From Evansella alkalicola (lineage in GTDB: Bacteria > Bacillota > Bacilli > Bacillales > Salisediminibacteriaceae), in contig NZ_JAHQCR010000021.1 in NCBI RefSeq assembly GCF_019042735.1, positions 124,001-188,000 on the forward strand: a stretch of DNA of 64,000 nt, given 5' to 3'. The position numbers and the translations under genes are program-made. The notes under the pieces were generated by a model. The model ran no database searches, was not told the DNA's origin, and saw only the letters and a list, made by a program, of their open reading frames with translations. The number at the start of each line of letters is the position of its first letter. Position 1 is the first letter of the stretch. This document shows positions 17,195 to 26,260 of this stretch, piece after piece.

Positions 17195-18709
17195 CTATTG
17201 TTTCGTTAATGACTTCAGTTGATGCTTCAGGATTTTCCCAGTTGGATTTCTAGGCAATTGATCAATCACCTCTACCCTTCTAGGAATCTTGTAATCTGCT
17301 AACTTACCCCTGAGAAACTCTTTACAGTTTTCTTCAACCGTTGCACTCTCTTCTTTTAATACAACATAAGCCGTTACCGTCTCTCCCCACTCTTCATGTG
17401 GTACACCAACTACGGCACACTCTACAATGTTTGGATGCCCAGTAAGGACTTCTTCCACCTCTTTTGGAAAAACATTGATTCCTCCTGATATAATCATGTC
17501 TTTCTTACGGTCAATAACCCAAATAAATCCATCTTCATCCTTTTTAGCCATATCCCCTGTATACAGCCAGCCATCTTTTAAAGTCTCCCGTGTTTTTTCA
17601 GGATCATTGTAATAACCCACCATATTTCCTTCACCTTTAAGGATGATTTCTCCTGGCTCATTAACACCAACTTCTTCCCCATTGTCATCAACAAGCTTTA
17701 TCTCGCAATTCAATGCAGCTCGCTGGCCAATACTCCCAGATTTAGACTCATGCTCTTCAGGTCTAAGCAATGTACCATTCGGCCCTGCCTCCGTTAGTCC
17801 ATAAACACAATAGAAACGATCGGTTTTGAATGCTTTTTGTAAAAACTGGACTTCCTTCTGTCCCAACGGTGCTCCTCCATACACCCAGTGCGTCATAGAT
17901 GAAAGATCTTTTTCTTCAATAGCTGGATTCTTGGCAGATAATAAGTATGCTACTGGCGCCCCAAAGAAATGCGTTGGCTTCCACTTGTCTACGACGTCTA
18001 ACAATAAATCTGGAGTAAATGTTGGAGTTAATAGATGTGCTGCTCCCACATATGTTCCGGCCACTAAAAACAAGTGTAATGGAGCGGAATGGCTGAGTGG
18101 CATCATATGAAGCATTCTACTTTCATTTTTCATTTCCATTTCAATACACATCATCGTTGCAACAGTCAAAATACTTCTATTGGAAAATAGTACTCCTTTT
18201 GGTTTTCCAGTCGTACCAGAAGTATAGAGCATAGTCGCAAGATCATCTTCCTTTAATGTGCATACAATCTCATCCTCTTTTCCTCCATCAAGAAGATCCT
18301 CAAATCCAATCCACCCATCGACGTCTGCACCAGTTTTAACCCACAGTAGATTATGTTTTTCTACCAATGAAGCGCACGTATTATATAATATATGCTCGAT
18401 GACGACCGCTTTTGCTTCACTGTGTTCAATAATATATTCCAGTTCAGGTGATGTAAGTCTGGCACTCACAGGAGTAATGACACCACCTACTCGTAAAACT
18501 GCGAAATAGGTGATTAAAAAATTTGACGTATTAGGCATGAACAGAATGACCTTATCTCCTTTACCAATTCCACGCTCCAAGAAAGCGTTTGCAAGTTTAG
18601 TCACCTTTAGATCAATTTCTCCATAAGTTAATTGCTGATGCTCCTCCACAACCGCTGTGTTATTAGTAAATTTTCGGCTATTCCTTGCTAACAGTTCGGA
18701 AATATTCAT
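17195..18709 (-). CDS. Acyl-CoA synthetase (class I adenylate-forming)
   Basis: Activates a carboxylic acid to its CoA thioester through an acyl-adenylate. The AMP-binding loop reads MLYTSGTTGKPKGVLFSN (about residues 165-182). Later motifs are VYGLTEAGPN, GWLYTGDMAKKDEDGF, DRKKDMIISGGINVFPKEVE and the catalytic-Lys segment PRNPTGKILK near the C-terminus. Length (~504) is normal for medium/long-chain synthetases. A GTG at 18715 would overlap the regulator stop by 4 bases; ATG 18709 is better placed after GGGGA. It lies between the MerR regulator and the dehydrogenase in one operon. Confidence 0.88.
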   Translation of the reverse strand: MNISELLARNSRKFTNNTAVVEEHQQLTYGEIDLKVTKLANAFLERGIGKGDKVILFMPNTSNFLITYFAVLRVGGVITPVSARLTSPELEYIIEHSEAKAVVIEHILYNTCASLVEKHNLLWVKTGADVDGWIGFEDLLDGGKEDEIVCTLKEDDLATMLYTSGTTGKPKGVLFSNRSILTVATMMCIEMEMKNESRMLHMMPLSHSAPLHLFLVAGTYVGAAHLLTPTFTPDLLLDVVDKWKPTHFFGAPVAYLLSAKNPAIEEKDLSSMTHWVYGGAPLGQKEVQFLQKAFKTDRFYCVYGLTEAGPNGTLLRPEEHESKSGSIGQRAALNCEIKLVDDNGEEVGVNEPGEIILKGEGNMVGYYNDPEKTRETLKDGWLYTGDMAKKDEDGFIWVIDRKKDMIISGGINVFPKEVEEVLTGHPNIVECAVVGVPHEEWGETVTAYVVLKEESATVEENCKEFLRGKLADYKIPRRVEVIDQLPRNPTGKILKHQLKSLTKQ

Positions 18710-18711
18710 GA

Positions 18712-19098
18712 TCACTTTTCCCCTTTCAACTTTTTTAACTCCCCTTCAAACACACTTAAGTAATTTTGCATGTCCTCTCGTAATTCTTCCAGCTCCTGAA
18801 TCCTTTCCTCCACCTCTAATACTCGTCTTTTACCATACTCTACGGTTTTTTCTAGCTGTTTCACGCCAGACCTATCCTCATCAAACAATGTAATCATTTC
18901 CTTGATTTGATCTAGAGAAAAACCAAACTTTTTTCCTCTTAAAATGAGACGAAGGCGTGTTTCATCTTTTTTCCTATATAACCGCTGATGGTTAAGTGGT
19001 CTCTCAGGCTGGATGATTCCTAGTTCCTCGTAATATCTCAGAGTACGAGTACTGATTTTGTATTTTTCAGCAAGCTGTCTAATGGTCATTGCTTCCAT
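18712..19098 (-). CDS. MerR-family regulator of the acyl-CoA operon (LiuR-like)
   Basis: DNA-binding regulator of ~129 residues. The MerR HTH is clear: MTIRQLAEKYKISTRTLRYYEELGII, then NHQRLYRKKDETRLRLI and GFSLDQIKEMI, followed by a long coiled coil (ERIQELEELREDMQNYL) and no metal-binding Cys. MerR proteins of this type often control branched-chain or fatty acid breakdown. Starts are possible at GTG 19107, ATG 19098 and ATG 19089; 19098 has the best distance from AGGTG. It is the first gene of the operon. Upstream is a promoter with a 19-bp spacer filled by a perfect dyad, the classical MerR arrangement, so it probably controls its own operon. Confidence 0.85.
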   Translation of the reverse strand: MEAMTIRQLAEKYKISTRTLRYYEELGIIQPERPLNHQRLYRKKDETRLRLILRGKKFGFSLDQIKEMITLFDEDRSGVKQLEKTVEYGKRRVLEVEERIQELEELREDMQNYLSVFEGELKKLKGEK

Positions 19099-19168
19099 TC
19101 CTATCACCTATTAATCAGTTTTATAAGTTCTTGTGTAGAAGGGGGTATGAATTTTCTAACTTTTCTAT

Positions 19169-19199
19169 AAGTTAACATTGACGTTAACGTCAATGTCAA
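19169..19199 (-). promoter_or_regulatory. MerR-type promoter with 20-bp operator dyad
   Basis: On the minus strand TTGACA and TAACTT are separated by 19 bp. The perfect palindrome CATTGACGTTAACGTCAATG (19176-19195) fills the spacer and touches the -35. Overlong spacers with a central dyad are the hallmark of MerR-activated promoters. Confidence 0.75.
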
Positions 19200-19279
19200 G
19201 GGGAAAACAATATAATTACTGTGAAAAGATTGTCAATCGAAAGGGAGGATAGCCGTCAACATACTAGAAAAAAGTCACG

Positions 19280-20536
19280 TTACTTCCCTTCCATGAAAGG
19301 TTGTATAAATGTACTGATACCAAGCGCCAGAAAAATGAGGATAAGAGAGCCTAACCAAGAAATTAATAAAAAGCCTGCCCAACCACTTATAAGTACTAGA
19401 AAAGGAGCATTTGTCCAAAAGATGCTTTTCATGGAGAAGTTTAAAATTTTCTCTCGATCCCACTCAAATGTTTTGAGATAATTCGATTGTTTCAATTCTC
19501 CAACTAAAGCGCTATTTAAGTGTACGAACATAAAAATTCCAACTGCCCATATAATCCATTTCAAAGGGTCAGGGGTTATAGTTATTGCAAAAAGAAGGGC
19601 ACCGCTCATTTGCAGGAATAGCATCCACTTATTTTTATTGCGTAATATATATTTAATATGGAGTTCAATAAATCCCTTTTCAGGGGTTCTTTTTGAAAAA
19701 ATTCTACCAGACTTTCTGAACAACCAGGGGCGCTTATTATATTTCGGACGCTTCAAGCGTTGGAATTGTGGTGCACCAATTAAAGATGCACCTTGTAGTG
19801 TAGCAGACAGGAACCTATATTTAAGGGTTATTTCGTTAGCCAACTCTTCAAGGAAAGTCCCCTTCAATTTGAGTCGATAGTATAATCCTAGATAAGTAAA
19901 TAGGGTCAACATAGTGACTGTTAATAGGGTAAGAAGTGGATCATTCCAATTCAACACATAAATGATGCCTCCATAAACCAAAAGTAAGAAAGCATTAACC
20001 AAGATTATTACTACATAATAAACCCATCCACGATAATTAAAGCTAACTACTTGCCGAACAGCCCCCATTAAGTTGGAGCCACACCAACTAACTATAAAGA
20101 GGGAAATAAAGTATAAGAATGTTTTTTCAAATTGCACTAGTAGAATAGGTGCAATGATGATGAAAACAAATCCCCACAATAGAAAACTAACAGTAAGAGA
20201 ATAATAGACTCCTAATCTTTTTAAATGTTGATATTTATCAACATATTGTCTGAAGAACAGTTCATCAGCACGTTCCATAAAAAAACGTAAATTTCCTTTT
20301 ACCATCATGATAAATAACCCTAAGTAAAGGAAAATTTCAATGTTCACAATGCTCAAGTTAATATTCCACGACCTATTCCACCATTGAACATACTGACCTA
20401 TAAAGATAGCCAAACAAGGGATAATAATGTAAAGCCAGATAACCCAATCAATAGATGACTTATATAATGAACATAATGACTGATAATACGAGCCCACTCT
20501 ATTTTTAAAAATCATGTTTGTTTTTGTATCTATCAT
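19280..20536 (-). CDS. ABC transporter permease, EcsB/YthQ-like
   Basis: Membrane partner of the preceding ATPase (418 residues). Roughly eight hydrophobic segments are seen (for example about 33-53, 67-80, 118-138, 140-155, 175-215, 300-345 and 375-412), with a charged cytoplasmic loop (RLKRPKYNKRPWLFRKSGRIF) near 255-280. The pattern matches the EcsB family of membrane proteins. The start lies 1 base after the stop of the ATPase gene, with GGGGTGG as ribosome site. In B. subtilis EcsAB affects secretion and membrane proteolysis, and YthPQ is a paralogous pair; which of these this is cannot be decided. Confidence 0.78.
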   Translation of the reverse strand: MIDTKTNMIFKNRVGSYYQSLCSLYKSSIDWVIWLYIIIPCLAIFIGQYVQWWNRSWNINLSIVNIEIFLYLGLFIMMVKGNLRFFMERADELFFRQYVDKYQHLKRLGVYYSLTVSFLLWGFVFIIIAPILLVQFEKTFLYFISLFIVSWCGSNLMGAVRQVVSFNYRGWVYYVVIILVNAFLLLVYGGIIYVLNWNDPLLTLLTVTMLTLFTYLGLYYRLKLKGTFLEELANEITLKYRFLSATLQGASLIGAPQFQRLKRPKYNKRPWLFRKSGRIFSKRTPEKGFIELHIKYILRNKNKWMLFLQMSGALLFAITITPDPLKWIIWAVGIFMFVHLNSALVGELKQSNYLKTFEWDREKILNFSMKSIFWTNAPFLVLISGWAGFLLISWLGSLILIFLALGISTFIQPFMEGK

Positions 20537-20537
20537 T

Positions 20538-21245
20538 TTACCACCCCATTAAACGGTCGAAACAGTCCATCAAGGACCCGTCCTGCATGTCAGCTTTTTC
20601 CCGAATTTCTGCCATTGTTCCATTTATGACCACTTCTCCTTGATTAATTAATACGAGTCGGTCACAATGCCTTTCTGCTGTATCAAGGACATGTGTGCTC
20701 ATCAATATCCCTGCTCCCCGCTCCTTCTCTCGACGTACATAATTAAGAAACTGCTTTGTTGATCTAGGATCTAGTCCTATGAACGGTTCATCTACTATAT
20801 AAACATGTGGTTCAATTAGCATTGCCAGAATGATCATTATCTTTTGTTGCATCCCCTTTGAAAACGTAGCAGGGAGTTGATGTATGGCATCTTTCATATT
20901 GAAATCGTCTATTATTTTCATAGCACGAGTTTCCCATTTACCAGGAGACATTTCACTTAGTGAAGCTGCGAGCTCTAGGTGTTCCCAAAGTGTGAGCTCG
21001 TCATAGAAAGATGGGTGCTCAGGTATGTAAGCGTATTTCTTTCCTTCCCCTTGTCCAAAGTTGATCGTGCCTTCAAAATCTACTAACATATCTAATATTC
21101 CTTTAATGGTTGTACTTTTCCCAGAGCCATTTGAACCTATTAGACCAACCAGTTCCCCTTTTTTTACTTCAAATTGAATATTGTTAATTATACTAGCTTC
21201 ACCTGGATACCCAGCGTATTTAATGTCCACTTCTAAAGCGTTCAT
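20538..21245 (-). CDS. ABC transporter ATP-binding protein, EcsA/YthP-like
   Basis: ATPase of a two-gene ABC system (235 residues). Walker A is GSNGSGKST, the signature region reads FSKGMQQKI (in place of LSGGQ, as in EcsA-type ATPases), Walker B is VYIVDEPFIGLD and the switch His is in LMSTHVLD. The frame opens at GTG 21254, but AGGAG sits directly against that codon; ATG 21245 is 8 bases downstream and preferred. It is followed immediately by the permease gene. The transported substrate is unknown. Confidence 0.82.
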   Translation of the reverse strand: MNALEVDIKYAGYPGEASIINNIQFEVKKGELVGLIGSNGSGKSTTIKGILDMLVDFEGTINFGQGEGKKYAYIPEHPSFYDELTLWEHLELAASLSEMSPGKWETRAMKIIDDFNMKDAIHQLPATFSKGMQQKIMIILAMLIEPHVYIVDEPFIGLDPRSTKQFLNYVRREKERGAGILMSTHVLDTAERHCDRLVLINQGEVVINGTMAEIREKADMQDGSLMDCFDRLMGW

Positions 21246-21354
21246 ATTCTCCACTCCTAAACAAGTTGTTATTACGTCTACGATTAGAAACAGAAAATGT
21301 TACATAATTCCAATACTCTAGTTGGAAAAATATTGTCGTTGCAATATTAATTCA

Positions 21355-21391
21355 TGAAAAAAAAACTCGTAAAAAGTTCTTCTTTACGAGT
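21355..21391 (-). terminator. Terminator of the S51-GNAT gene
   Basis: On the minus strand ACTCGTAAA pairs with TTTACGAGT (9 bp) around a 9-base loop, followed by nine T. Confidence 0.8.
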
Positions 21392-21417
21392 CAATTGCTA
21401 GTATAGAGGAATCATTT

Positions 21418-22554
21418 TTATAGTTTTTTGACCATCAATAAGCAGGGATTTTCCTTTCCCCACAATTCATGAATCACTTGTACTCCTACATATCCTAGCC
21501 CTTCATAAAACAGCCGTGTATTTCTATAATGCGGGTCAGGATGTTTATCACTCAAAGTCTTTACAGATACGTAGTTCTTCCCATTTAATATTGCTCGTTG
21601 TTCAAATTCTACCCCTAACATACGTCCAATACCTGACCTATGATAGTCAGGCTTCACTGCAATTAAATGAATTTCATCTGCATCTTTTGTATGCTCCAAA
21701 ATGGAAATAAAGCCAACTACCTCCCCATTCACTTCAGCTCTAATCATCGGTAATGTTGCAACTTCGCTCACATAATTCTTAATTGCTTCCTCGATACCAA
21801 ACCATTCTGGAAGTAGTCGAAGGATATAATCGCAGGTCCGTTGTTTTTCCTTCTTATCAGTAATTTCAGTAAATGAAATATTTCCATCGCCTTTAGTAGG
21901 TTGAGGAACTTGAAGAAAGTGGACTCCTTCCTTTTTTCCATAAGAAGTATAGTACTGTTCATTATGTAAAGAGATACATGCTTGTTCATCAATACCATAA
22001 CCTTTTGTAATACCCAATTCTATCATTGTACATTCAATATTCTGTCTGTCATTCCATTCCGAAAAGTGGACACTGACAGCGATGTTTTGTAACAATCCCA
22101 AGCCTTTCATTACTTTTCCATGACCATCGTTTGAATCCATTGGAGATATGATACTGTCTTCACACATCAAGATGGCTCCGGCAGAGCACCCAGCTACTGG
22201 TATACCTTGATTGTACCTTTCCTTAATCACGTGACGAATTGAATCTGTTGTATAGTAGAAATGATACATCTCCGTATCCCCACCACCGATAAAGATACCA
22301 GTCGCCACTCTTAATACATCTAGTACATATTCTGTTTCTAGGTTCCCTGATTCATCAGGTTTAATTACAGTCCACTTTTTTACACCGGCTTTTCTCCATG
22401 CATCTGTATATTTCGGTAAATATTCCTCCCAGCCGTCTCGGTGTAAAATAAGGAGCGCAATGTGAGCCTCCTTACCACCTGCACCTTTTGCAAACGCTTC
22501 TCCTGCGTCCTCTATGGAAGGTATAGCACCAAATAAATAACAAATCCGTTTCAA
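21418..22554 (-). CDS. Peptidase S51-like domain fused to a GNAT acetyltransferase
   Basis: Two-domain protein of 378 residues. Residues ~1-225 form a peptidase S51 (peptidase E/cyanophycinase-like) domain: YLFGAIPS at the start, GIFIGGGDTEMYHF, then the nucleophile elbow VAGCSAGAILMCEDS with Ser. Residues ~245-378 are a GNAT domain with IHLIAVKPDYHRSGIGRMLG (acetyl-CoA loop) and RLFYEGLGYVG. The frame is open to 22812, but those extra residues come from a repeat region. A GAGGTGAT site lies 6 bases before TTG 22554, so TTG is the likely start. It may cleave an Asp- or acyl-containing peptide and acetylate a product; the substrate is unknown. Confidence 0.78.
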   Translation of the reverse strand: MKRICYLFGAIPSIEDAGEAFAKGAGGKEAHIALLILHRDGWEEYLPKYTDAWRKAGVKKWTVIKPDESGNLETEYVLDVLRVATGIFIGGGDTEMYHFYYTTDSIRHVIKERYNQGIPVAGCSAGAILMCEDSIISPMDSNDGHGKVMKGLGLLQNIAVSVHFSEWNDRQNIECTMIELGITKGYGIDEQACISLHNEQYYTSYGKKEGVHFLQVPQPTKGDGNISFTEITDKKEKQRTCDYILRLLPEWFGIEEAIKNYVSEVATLPMIRAEVNGEVVGFISILEHTKDADEIHLIAVKPDYHRSGIGRMLGVEFEQRAILNGKNYVSVKTLSDKHPDPHYRNTRLFYEGLGYVGVQVIHELWGKENPCLLMVKKL

Positions 22555-22632
22555 TATAATCACCTCATTTTTTCTTTTATAAGGTCTATCGTGATCCCAT
22601 GCATTATAAGGCGAGAGATAGGGGGCCAATCT

Positions 22633-22736
22633 AACGCGAAAATGAACAAAATCAAGAATCTCACGTGAGATTGACTGCTTATCGAACGCGAAATTGAGCA
22701 AAATTAAGAATCTCACGTGAGATAGACTGCAAATCA
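22633..22736. repeat. Two 52-bp tandem units with a 14-bp palindrome each
   Basis: Two diverged copies start with AACGCGAAA at 22633 and 22685. Each carries the perfect palindrome ATCTCACGTGAGAT and ends in GACTGC. The period (52) and the CGAAAATGA start of copy 1 recall the array at 11277. Confidence 0.8.
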
Positions 22737-22791
22737 CCATATTTACGTACAAGGAAGCATGGAAATTAATGCCCAAATGGATGTGAACGGG

Positions 22792-22826
22792 TAAAAAATA
22801 AAAGCTGAACAATATTTGTCCAGCTT
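22792..22826 (-). terminator. Terminator of the membrane chemoreceptor gene
   Basis: On the minus strand an 11-bp stem AAGCTGGACAA / TTGTTCAGCTT (one G-U) with a 3-base loop is followed by TTATTTTTT. Confidence 0.8.
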
Positions 22827-22838
22827 GTTGATATTATT

Positions 22839-24311
22839 TTATTTTAACATATCTTTTAATTTTTCTGACAGTTCATCAATCTCATCAATTTTACCTGTCA
22901 TATGACTAATCTTCGAGCTTTGCTCTTCGACACTAGCTAATACTTGTTCAACAGAAGCACTCAACTCTTGTGATACACTTGATACAGAGTTTATTTCATC
23001 AACGACTTCCCCAGATGATTGATGTAGTTTAGCTACTTTTTCTTTCATATCAACAGTTCTTTCTCTTACATCTTTAACTTGTTCCTCAATATCATTGAAC
23101 ACAACATCTGTTTCTTCAACTAGTTTTCCACCGAGACTGAATGTTTCTTCTCCTTCGGCCACTCTTTTAGATGCTGAGCTTGCTTTAACTTGAATATTGT
23201 GTAAGATTTGACTAATCTCTTCCGTAGATTTTAAAGAGTGCTCTGCTAATTTACGAACTTCTGTTGCTACCACTGCAAACCCACGGCCACTCTCTCCAGC
23301 TCTAGCAGCTTCAATAGCAGCATTTAATGCTAATAGGTTTGTCTGATCTGCTATATCAGATATTGTATTAAGAATATCGCCAACCTTTGACGTAAATTCA
23401 TTCAACTCATTCATTTCTCCAGCTGTAGAACGCATAATACTATTAATTTCAGCCATTTGTTCATTGAGTTTACTGATTTTTTCAGAACCAGAATGAACAA
23501 GATTTGCTGTATTCTCTGCGCGTTGATTCATAATTTCTGAACTATTAGACAGATCTTTTACCTCATTGTCAATGGCATAGATAGAGTTTGTCATCTCACT
23601 CGAACTGTTCGCCTGGCTCTCCACCCCACCAGCAATTTCATTAAAAGTGCTTGTTAATTCATTTGAGAATTGATTTGTAGCATTAGAATGATCCTGTAAA
23701 TCATCATTTAGGACATCGAGCTTATTGACTGTAAGCCTAATTTGCTCAATCATCCTTTCCATGCCCTGTTTTGATTGAACTGCTTCATCTGCCAATGCTA
23801 AAGAATCAGACTGAAGCCGACTACTTATTCTACTTTGAGCGATAAGCATGACAGTAATTAATACAAAAAGTAAATTAAGTGCTACAATAACAGTGGAATC
23901 GAAATTCACAAAGTTTTGTTCACCGTTTGCAAACAGAAAATAATTGGTTGCCACTAGTCCTACAACACCTGAGAAGATAACATACTTAAAATGTAGATAA
24001 AGTGTCGAGAACACTAAGCTGTAATAAACAATCAAATATGATGAAATTGAAGGTGTTAATGTAAGAAGAGTAAGAGTCATGACACTTAATCCTGCTATTA
24101 ATAAGTAAGGGATTACATTAATTTGTTTTTCAGTTTTGTACAGTATAAAACTAATGATTGCAAATAAAACTGCTATTAAGAAAATGGTGAATACTGCTTC
24201 TAATGGTGATCCTCCAAAATAAACAACAGCAGCACTAATTAATCCAGAAATAAAAAATAACCTAATCATAAACCAGTTTCTTTTTTGAAATACTAGCTTG
24301 TCCTGTTCCAT
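22839..24311 (-). CDS. Methyl-accepting chemotaxis protein with polytopic membrane sensor
   Basis: Chemoreceptor of 490 residues. The N-terminal ~165 residues hold about six closely spaced hydrophobic segments (for example FISGLISAAVVYFGG, AVFTIFLIAVLFAIISFIL, VPY-free AGLSVMTLTLLTL) and no sizeable extracytoplasmic domain. No HAMP domain is obvious. A long coiled coil follows, with the CheA-binding tip DQTNLLALNAAIEAARAGE and GRGFAVVATEVRKLAE near residues 325-360. It may sense the membrane state or a membrane-soluble ligand. A GGGAGGG site precedes the ATG. Monocistronic with its own terminator. Confidence 0.87.
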   Translation of the reverse strand: MEQDKLVFQKRNWFMIRLFFISGLISAAVVYFGGSPLEAVFTIFLIAVLFAIISFILYKTEKQINVIPYLLIAGLSVMTLTLLTLTPSISSYLIVYYSLVFSTLYLHFKYVIFSGVVGLVATNYFLFANGEQNFVNFDSTVIVALNLLFVLITVMLIAQSRISSRLQSDSLALADEAVQSKQGMERMIEQIRLTVNKLDVLNDDLQDHSNATNQFSNELTSTFNEIAGGVESQANSSSEMTNSIYAIDNEVKDLSNSSEIMNQRAENTANLVHSGSEKISKLNEQMAEINSIMRSTAGEMNELNEFTSKVGDILNTISDIADQTNLLALNAAIEAARAGESGRGFAVVATEVRKLAEHSLKSTEEISQILHNIQVKASSASKRVAEGEETFSLGGKLVEETDVVFNDIEEQVKDVRERTVDMKEKVAKLHQSSGEVVDEINSVSSVSQELSASVEQVLASVEEQSSKISHMTGKIDEIDELSEKLKDMLK

Positions 24312-24566
24312 AGATGTCCCTCCCAGAATATTCTATCTTTTCTCATTTTATGTTATCCGACACCCATAGACAATATATAACATGCTATTATTCCTAGGCC
24401 TTTTCTATTTACTTTTGTTTGGAAATGAAATAACTGGATGTACTAGGAGGCTCAGGAGCCGTCAGCGGCAAAGAGAACACTGTGTAAAATGAGCAGAAGC
24501 AGATGTTGCCCTTATCCCTTGCTGAAAGGGCGCTATTGGTTCGATATCAACACCTCAATCACGGAT
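24312..24566. other. Intergenic region with a GC-richer patch, unassigned
   Basis: The stretch 24440-24540 is more GC-rich than its flanks and has small hairpins (GCCG-TCAG-CGGC; GCCCTT ... AAGGGC). No ORF with a ribosome site and no known RNA family was recognised. It may be a decayed element or an RNA. Confidence 0.3.
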
Positions 24567-25271
24567 TTAGTTATTATTTAACATAAAAGAAATGGCAGAC
24601 TGAATATGCAAACTAGTACTATCAAATAATTGAATAGATAGATCCTCTTTTTTAATCAATAGAGCTAATTCTGTACAACCGAGAATTACACCGTCTATCC
24701 CTTCGTATTTATTAATTATTTCATAAAGTCCTTTTCTTGATTTTTCATTAACTGATCCGAGACAAAGCTCTTGAAAGATTACCCTATTGATCGTCTCCCT
24801 TTCCCCACTCTCAGGTACGGTCACGTTAATACCATATTGCTTTATTCGTTCAACAAGAAAGCTTTGTTCCATCGTATACTTCGTGCCTAGAAGGAGCACA
24901 TTCTTTTTTCCACTTCTACGGATCACGTTTCCTATGATTTCACCAATATGGAGAAACGGAACATTGATCGCTGCATCAATATAATCTGCAACTTTGTGCA
25001 TCGTATTTGTGCACAAAAGGATTCCCTCTGCTCCTGCAGCTTCAAGCTTTTGAGCAACCTGAGCTAAGTATTGACCAGCTTTTTCCCACTTCCCTTCCCG
25101 CATCCATACCTCGACATGGCCGAAATCAACACTATATAAAATGCACTCTGCGGAATGCAGACCTCCCTTTATGTCTCGCACTCCTTCGTTTATTTTCTGA
25201 TAATAAACAAGTGTTGATTCATAACTCATACCACCGATAAGACCAATTTTTCGCATTTGTTTGTCGCCCAT
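24567..25271 (-). CDS. Aspartate/glutamate racemase family protein
   Basis: Cofactor-independent amino-acid racemase of the Asp/Glu racemase (RacX/YgeA-like) family, 234 residues. Start motif KIGLIGGMSYESTLVYYQKIN; the two catalytic Cys lie in GILLCTNTMHK (about residue 85) and VILGCTELALL (about 197), as expected for the two-base mechanism. A GGATGGGG site precedes the ATG at 25271; an internal ATG at 25256 is a weaker alternative. Substrate specificity cannot be read from sequence. The gene 33 bases upstream on the same strand encodes a GNAT enzyme, so they may be co-transcribed. Confidence 0.87.
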   Translation of the reverse strand: MGDKQMRKIGLIGGMSYESTLVYYQKINEGVRDIKGGLHSAECILYSVDFGHVEVWMREGKWEKAGQYLAQVAQKLEAAGAEGILLCTNTMHKVADYIDAAINVPFLHIGEIIGNVIRRSGKKNVLLLGTKYTMEQSFLVERIKQYGINVTVPESGERETINRVIFQELCLGSVNEKSRKGLYEIINKYEGIDGVILGCTELALLIKKEDLSIQLFDSTSLHIQSAISFMLNNN

Positions 25272-25304
25272 ATTTCACAACCCCATCCTATTTGTAGTGT
25301 TAAG

Positions 25305-26135
25305 CTACCTTATGCTGTATTGAGAATAAACAGCAATCGGTTTATATCCTACCTTTTCAAACAAGTTACCTTTTGGGACATCATCATTTGTATATAAAGT
25401 ACAAAATTTATATCCTTCTAGTAGCAGTCTCTCAGTCAGAGCCGCTACGCAAGTTATGGCATATCCTTGGCTTCTACACTCATCAGGTGTATAAACATAA
25501 TTGATAGCTACCCCATTTTTTGTTTCGTTTGCTCTTTTTGCCATAGTTACAGGAGTCCCTCTAGAATTTCTCCAAATAAAAAATCGGTTTCTTTTAATTT
25601 CATCCGTTACAAAATGCTCCAATTCTTTTTTCGAAAAAACTATGCCTGATTCCCTATGGAAGTATTGACTCCACATCGTAATAAGTGCTATATCATCTTC
25701 AGTAGCAAAGCATAAACGGCCATTACTTCTTAATATATCCTCGAGTTGGTCTAGTCGAAAAATGGTTTGGTTTATTGTGAGATTTGACTCTATACAAGCT
25801 GTTTCCTTATATGCTTGGATAAACAAGTTCACAAATGGCTGGCAACCCCTTATTATTTTTACTTTTTTCTTACTCTGGTACAGCCATGAAGCTGCATTCT
25901 TTACATAGGCTTCACTTCCACATAACACCAAATTTCCAGATGAACTCTCGATGATCAGCACAAAACCGTCTGATTCCATTCCGATTGCAAAAAGTAGTTC
26001 ATTGGTTGTACAGGGGTTTTGACTAAGGTTACTTAGAATTGAAAGAGGTAAATTGTTCTCTGCTTCCTTTTTCATCAAACACGTTTCAACTTTCCTTAAA
26101 ACCTCTTCTGGTGATGTGTAAGTATGAAATTCCAT
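25305..26135 (-). CDS. GNAT acetyltransferase with long N-terminal domain
   Basis: Predicted acetyltransferase of 276 residues. The C-terminal part has the GNAT acetyl-CoA region (VAINYVYTPDECRSQGYAITCVAALTERLL) and CTLYTNDDVPKGNLFEKVGYKPI. The N-terminal ~130 residues form a separate alpha-beta domain also seen in similar Bacillus GNAT proteins. An AGAGGGGA site precedes the ATG. It lies just upstream of the racemase gene with a 33-base gap. Substrate unknown. Confidence 0.8.
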   Translation of the reverse strand: MEFHTYTSPEEVLRKVETCLMKKEAENNLPLSILSNLSQNPCTTNELLFAIGMESDGFVLIIESSSGNLVLCGSEAYVKNAASWLYQSKKKVKIIRGCQPFVNLFIQAYKETACIESNLTINQTIFRLDQLEDILRSNGRLCFATEDDIALITMWSQYFHRESGIVFSKKELEHFVTDEIKRNRFFIWRNSRGTPVTMAKRANETKNGVAINYVYTPDECRSQGYAITCVAALTERLLLEGYKFCTLYTNDDVPKGNLFEKVGYKPIAVYSQYSIR

Positions 26136-26260
26136 GTTCCCCTCTCCTTTACTTAGTCAATTTTCAATTGTAGGTGCTTTTTATCGCTGTTAAAATGTCT
26201 TTCTTTAATTATATTTCTGCACTTTTCAATTTAATTCCTCTATTTCAATGTTCACAAAAT

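Noticed and set aside
22555..22812. N-terminal extension of the S51-GNAT protein
   Set aside because: It translates the 52-bp repeats and lacks protein-like conservation; GAGGTGAT with TTG 22554 is the better start.
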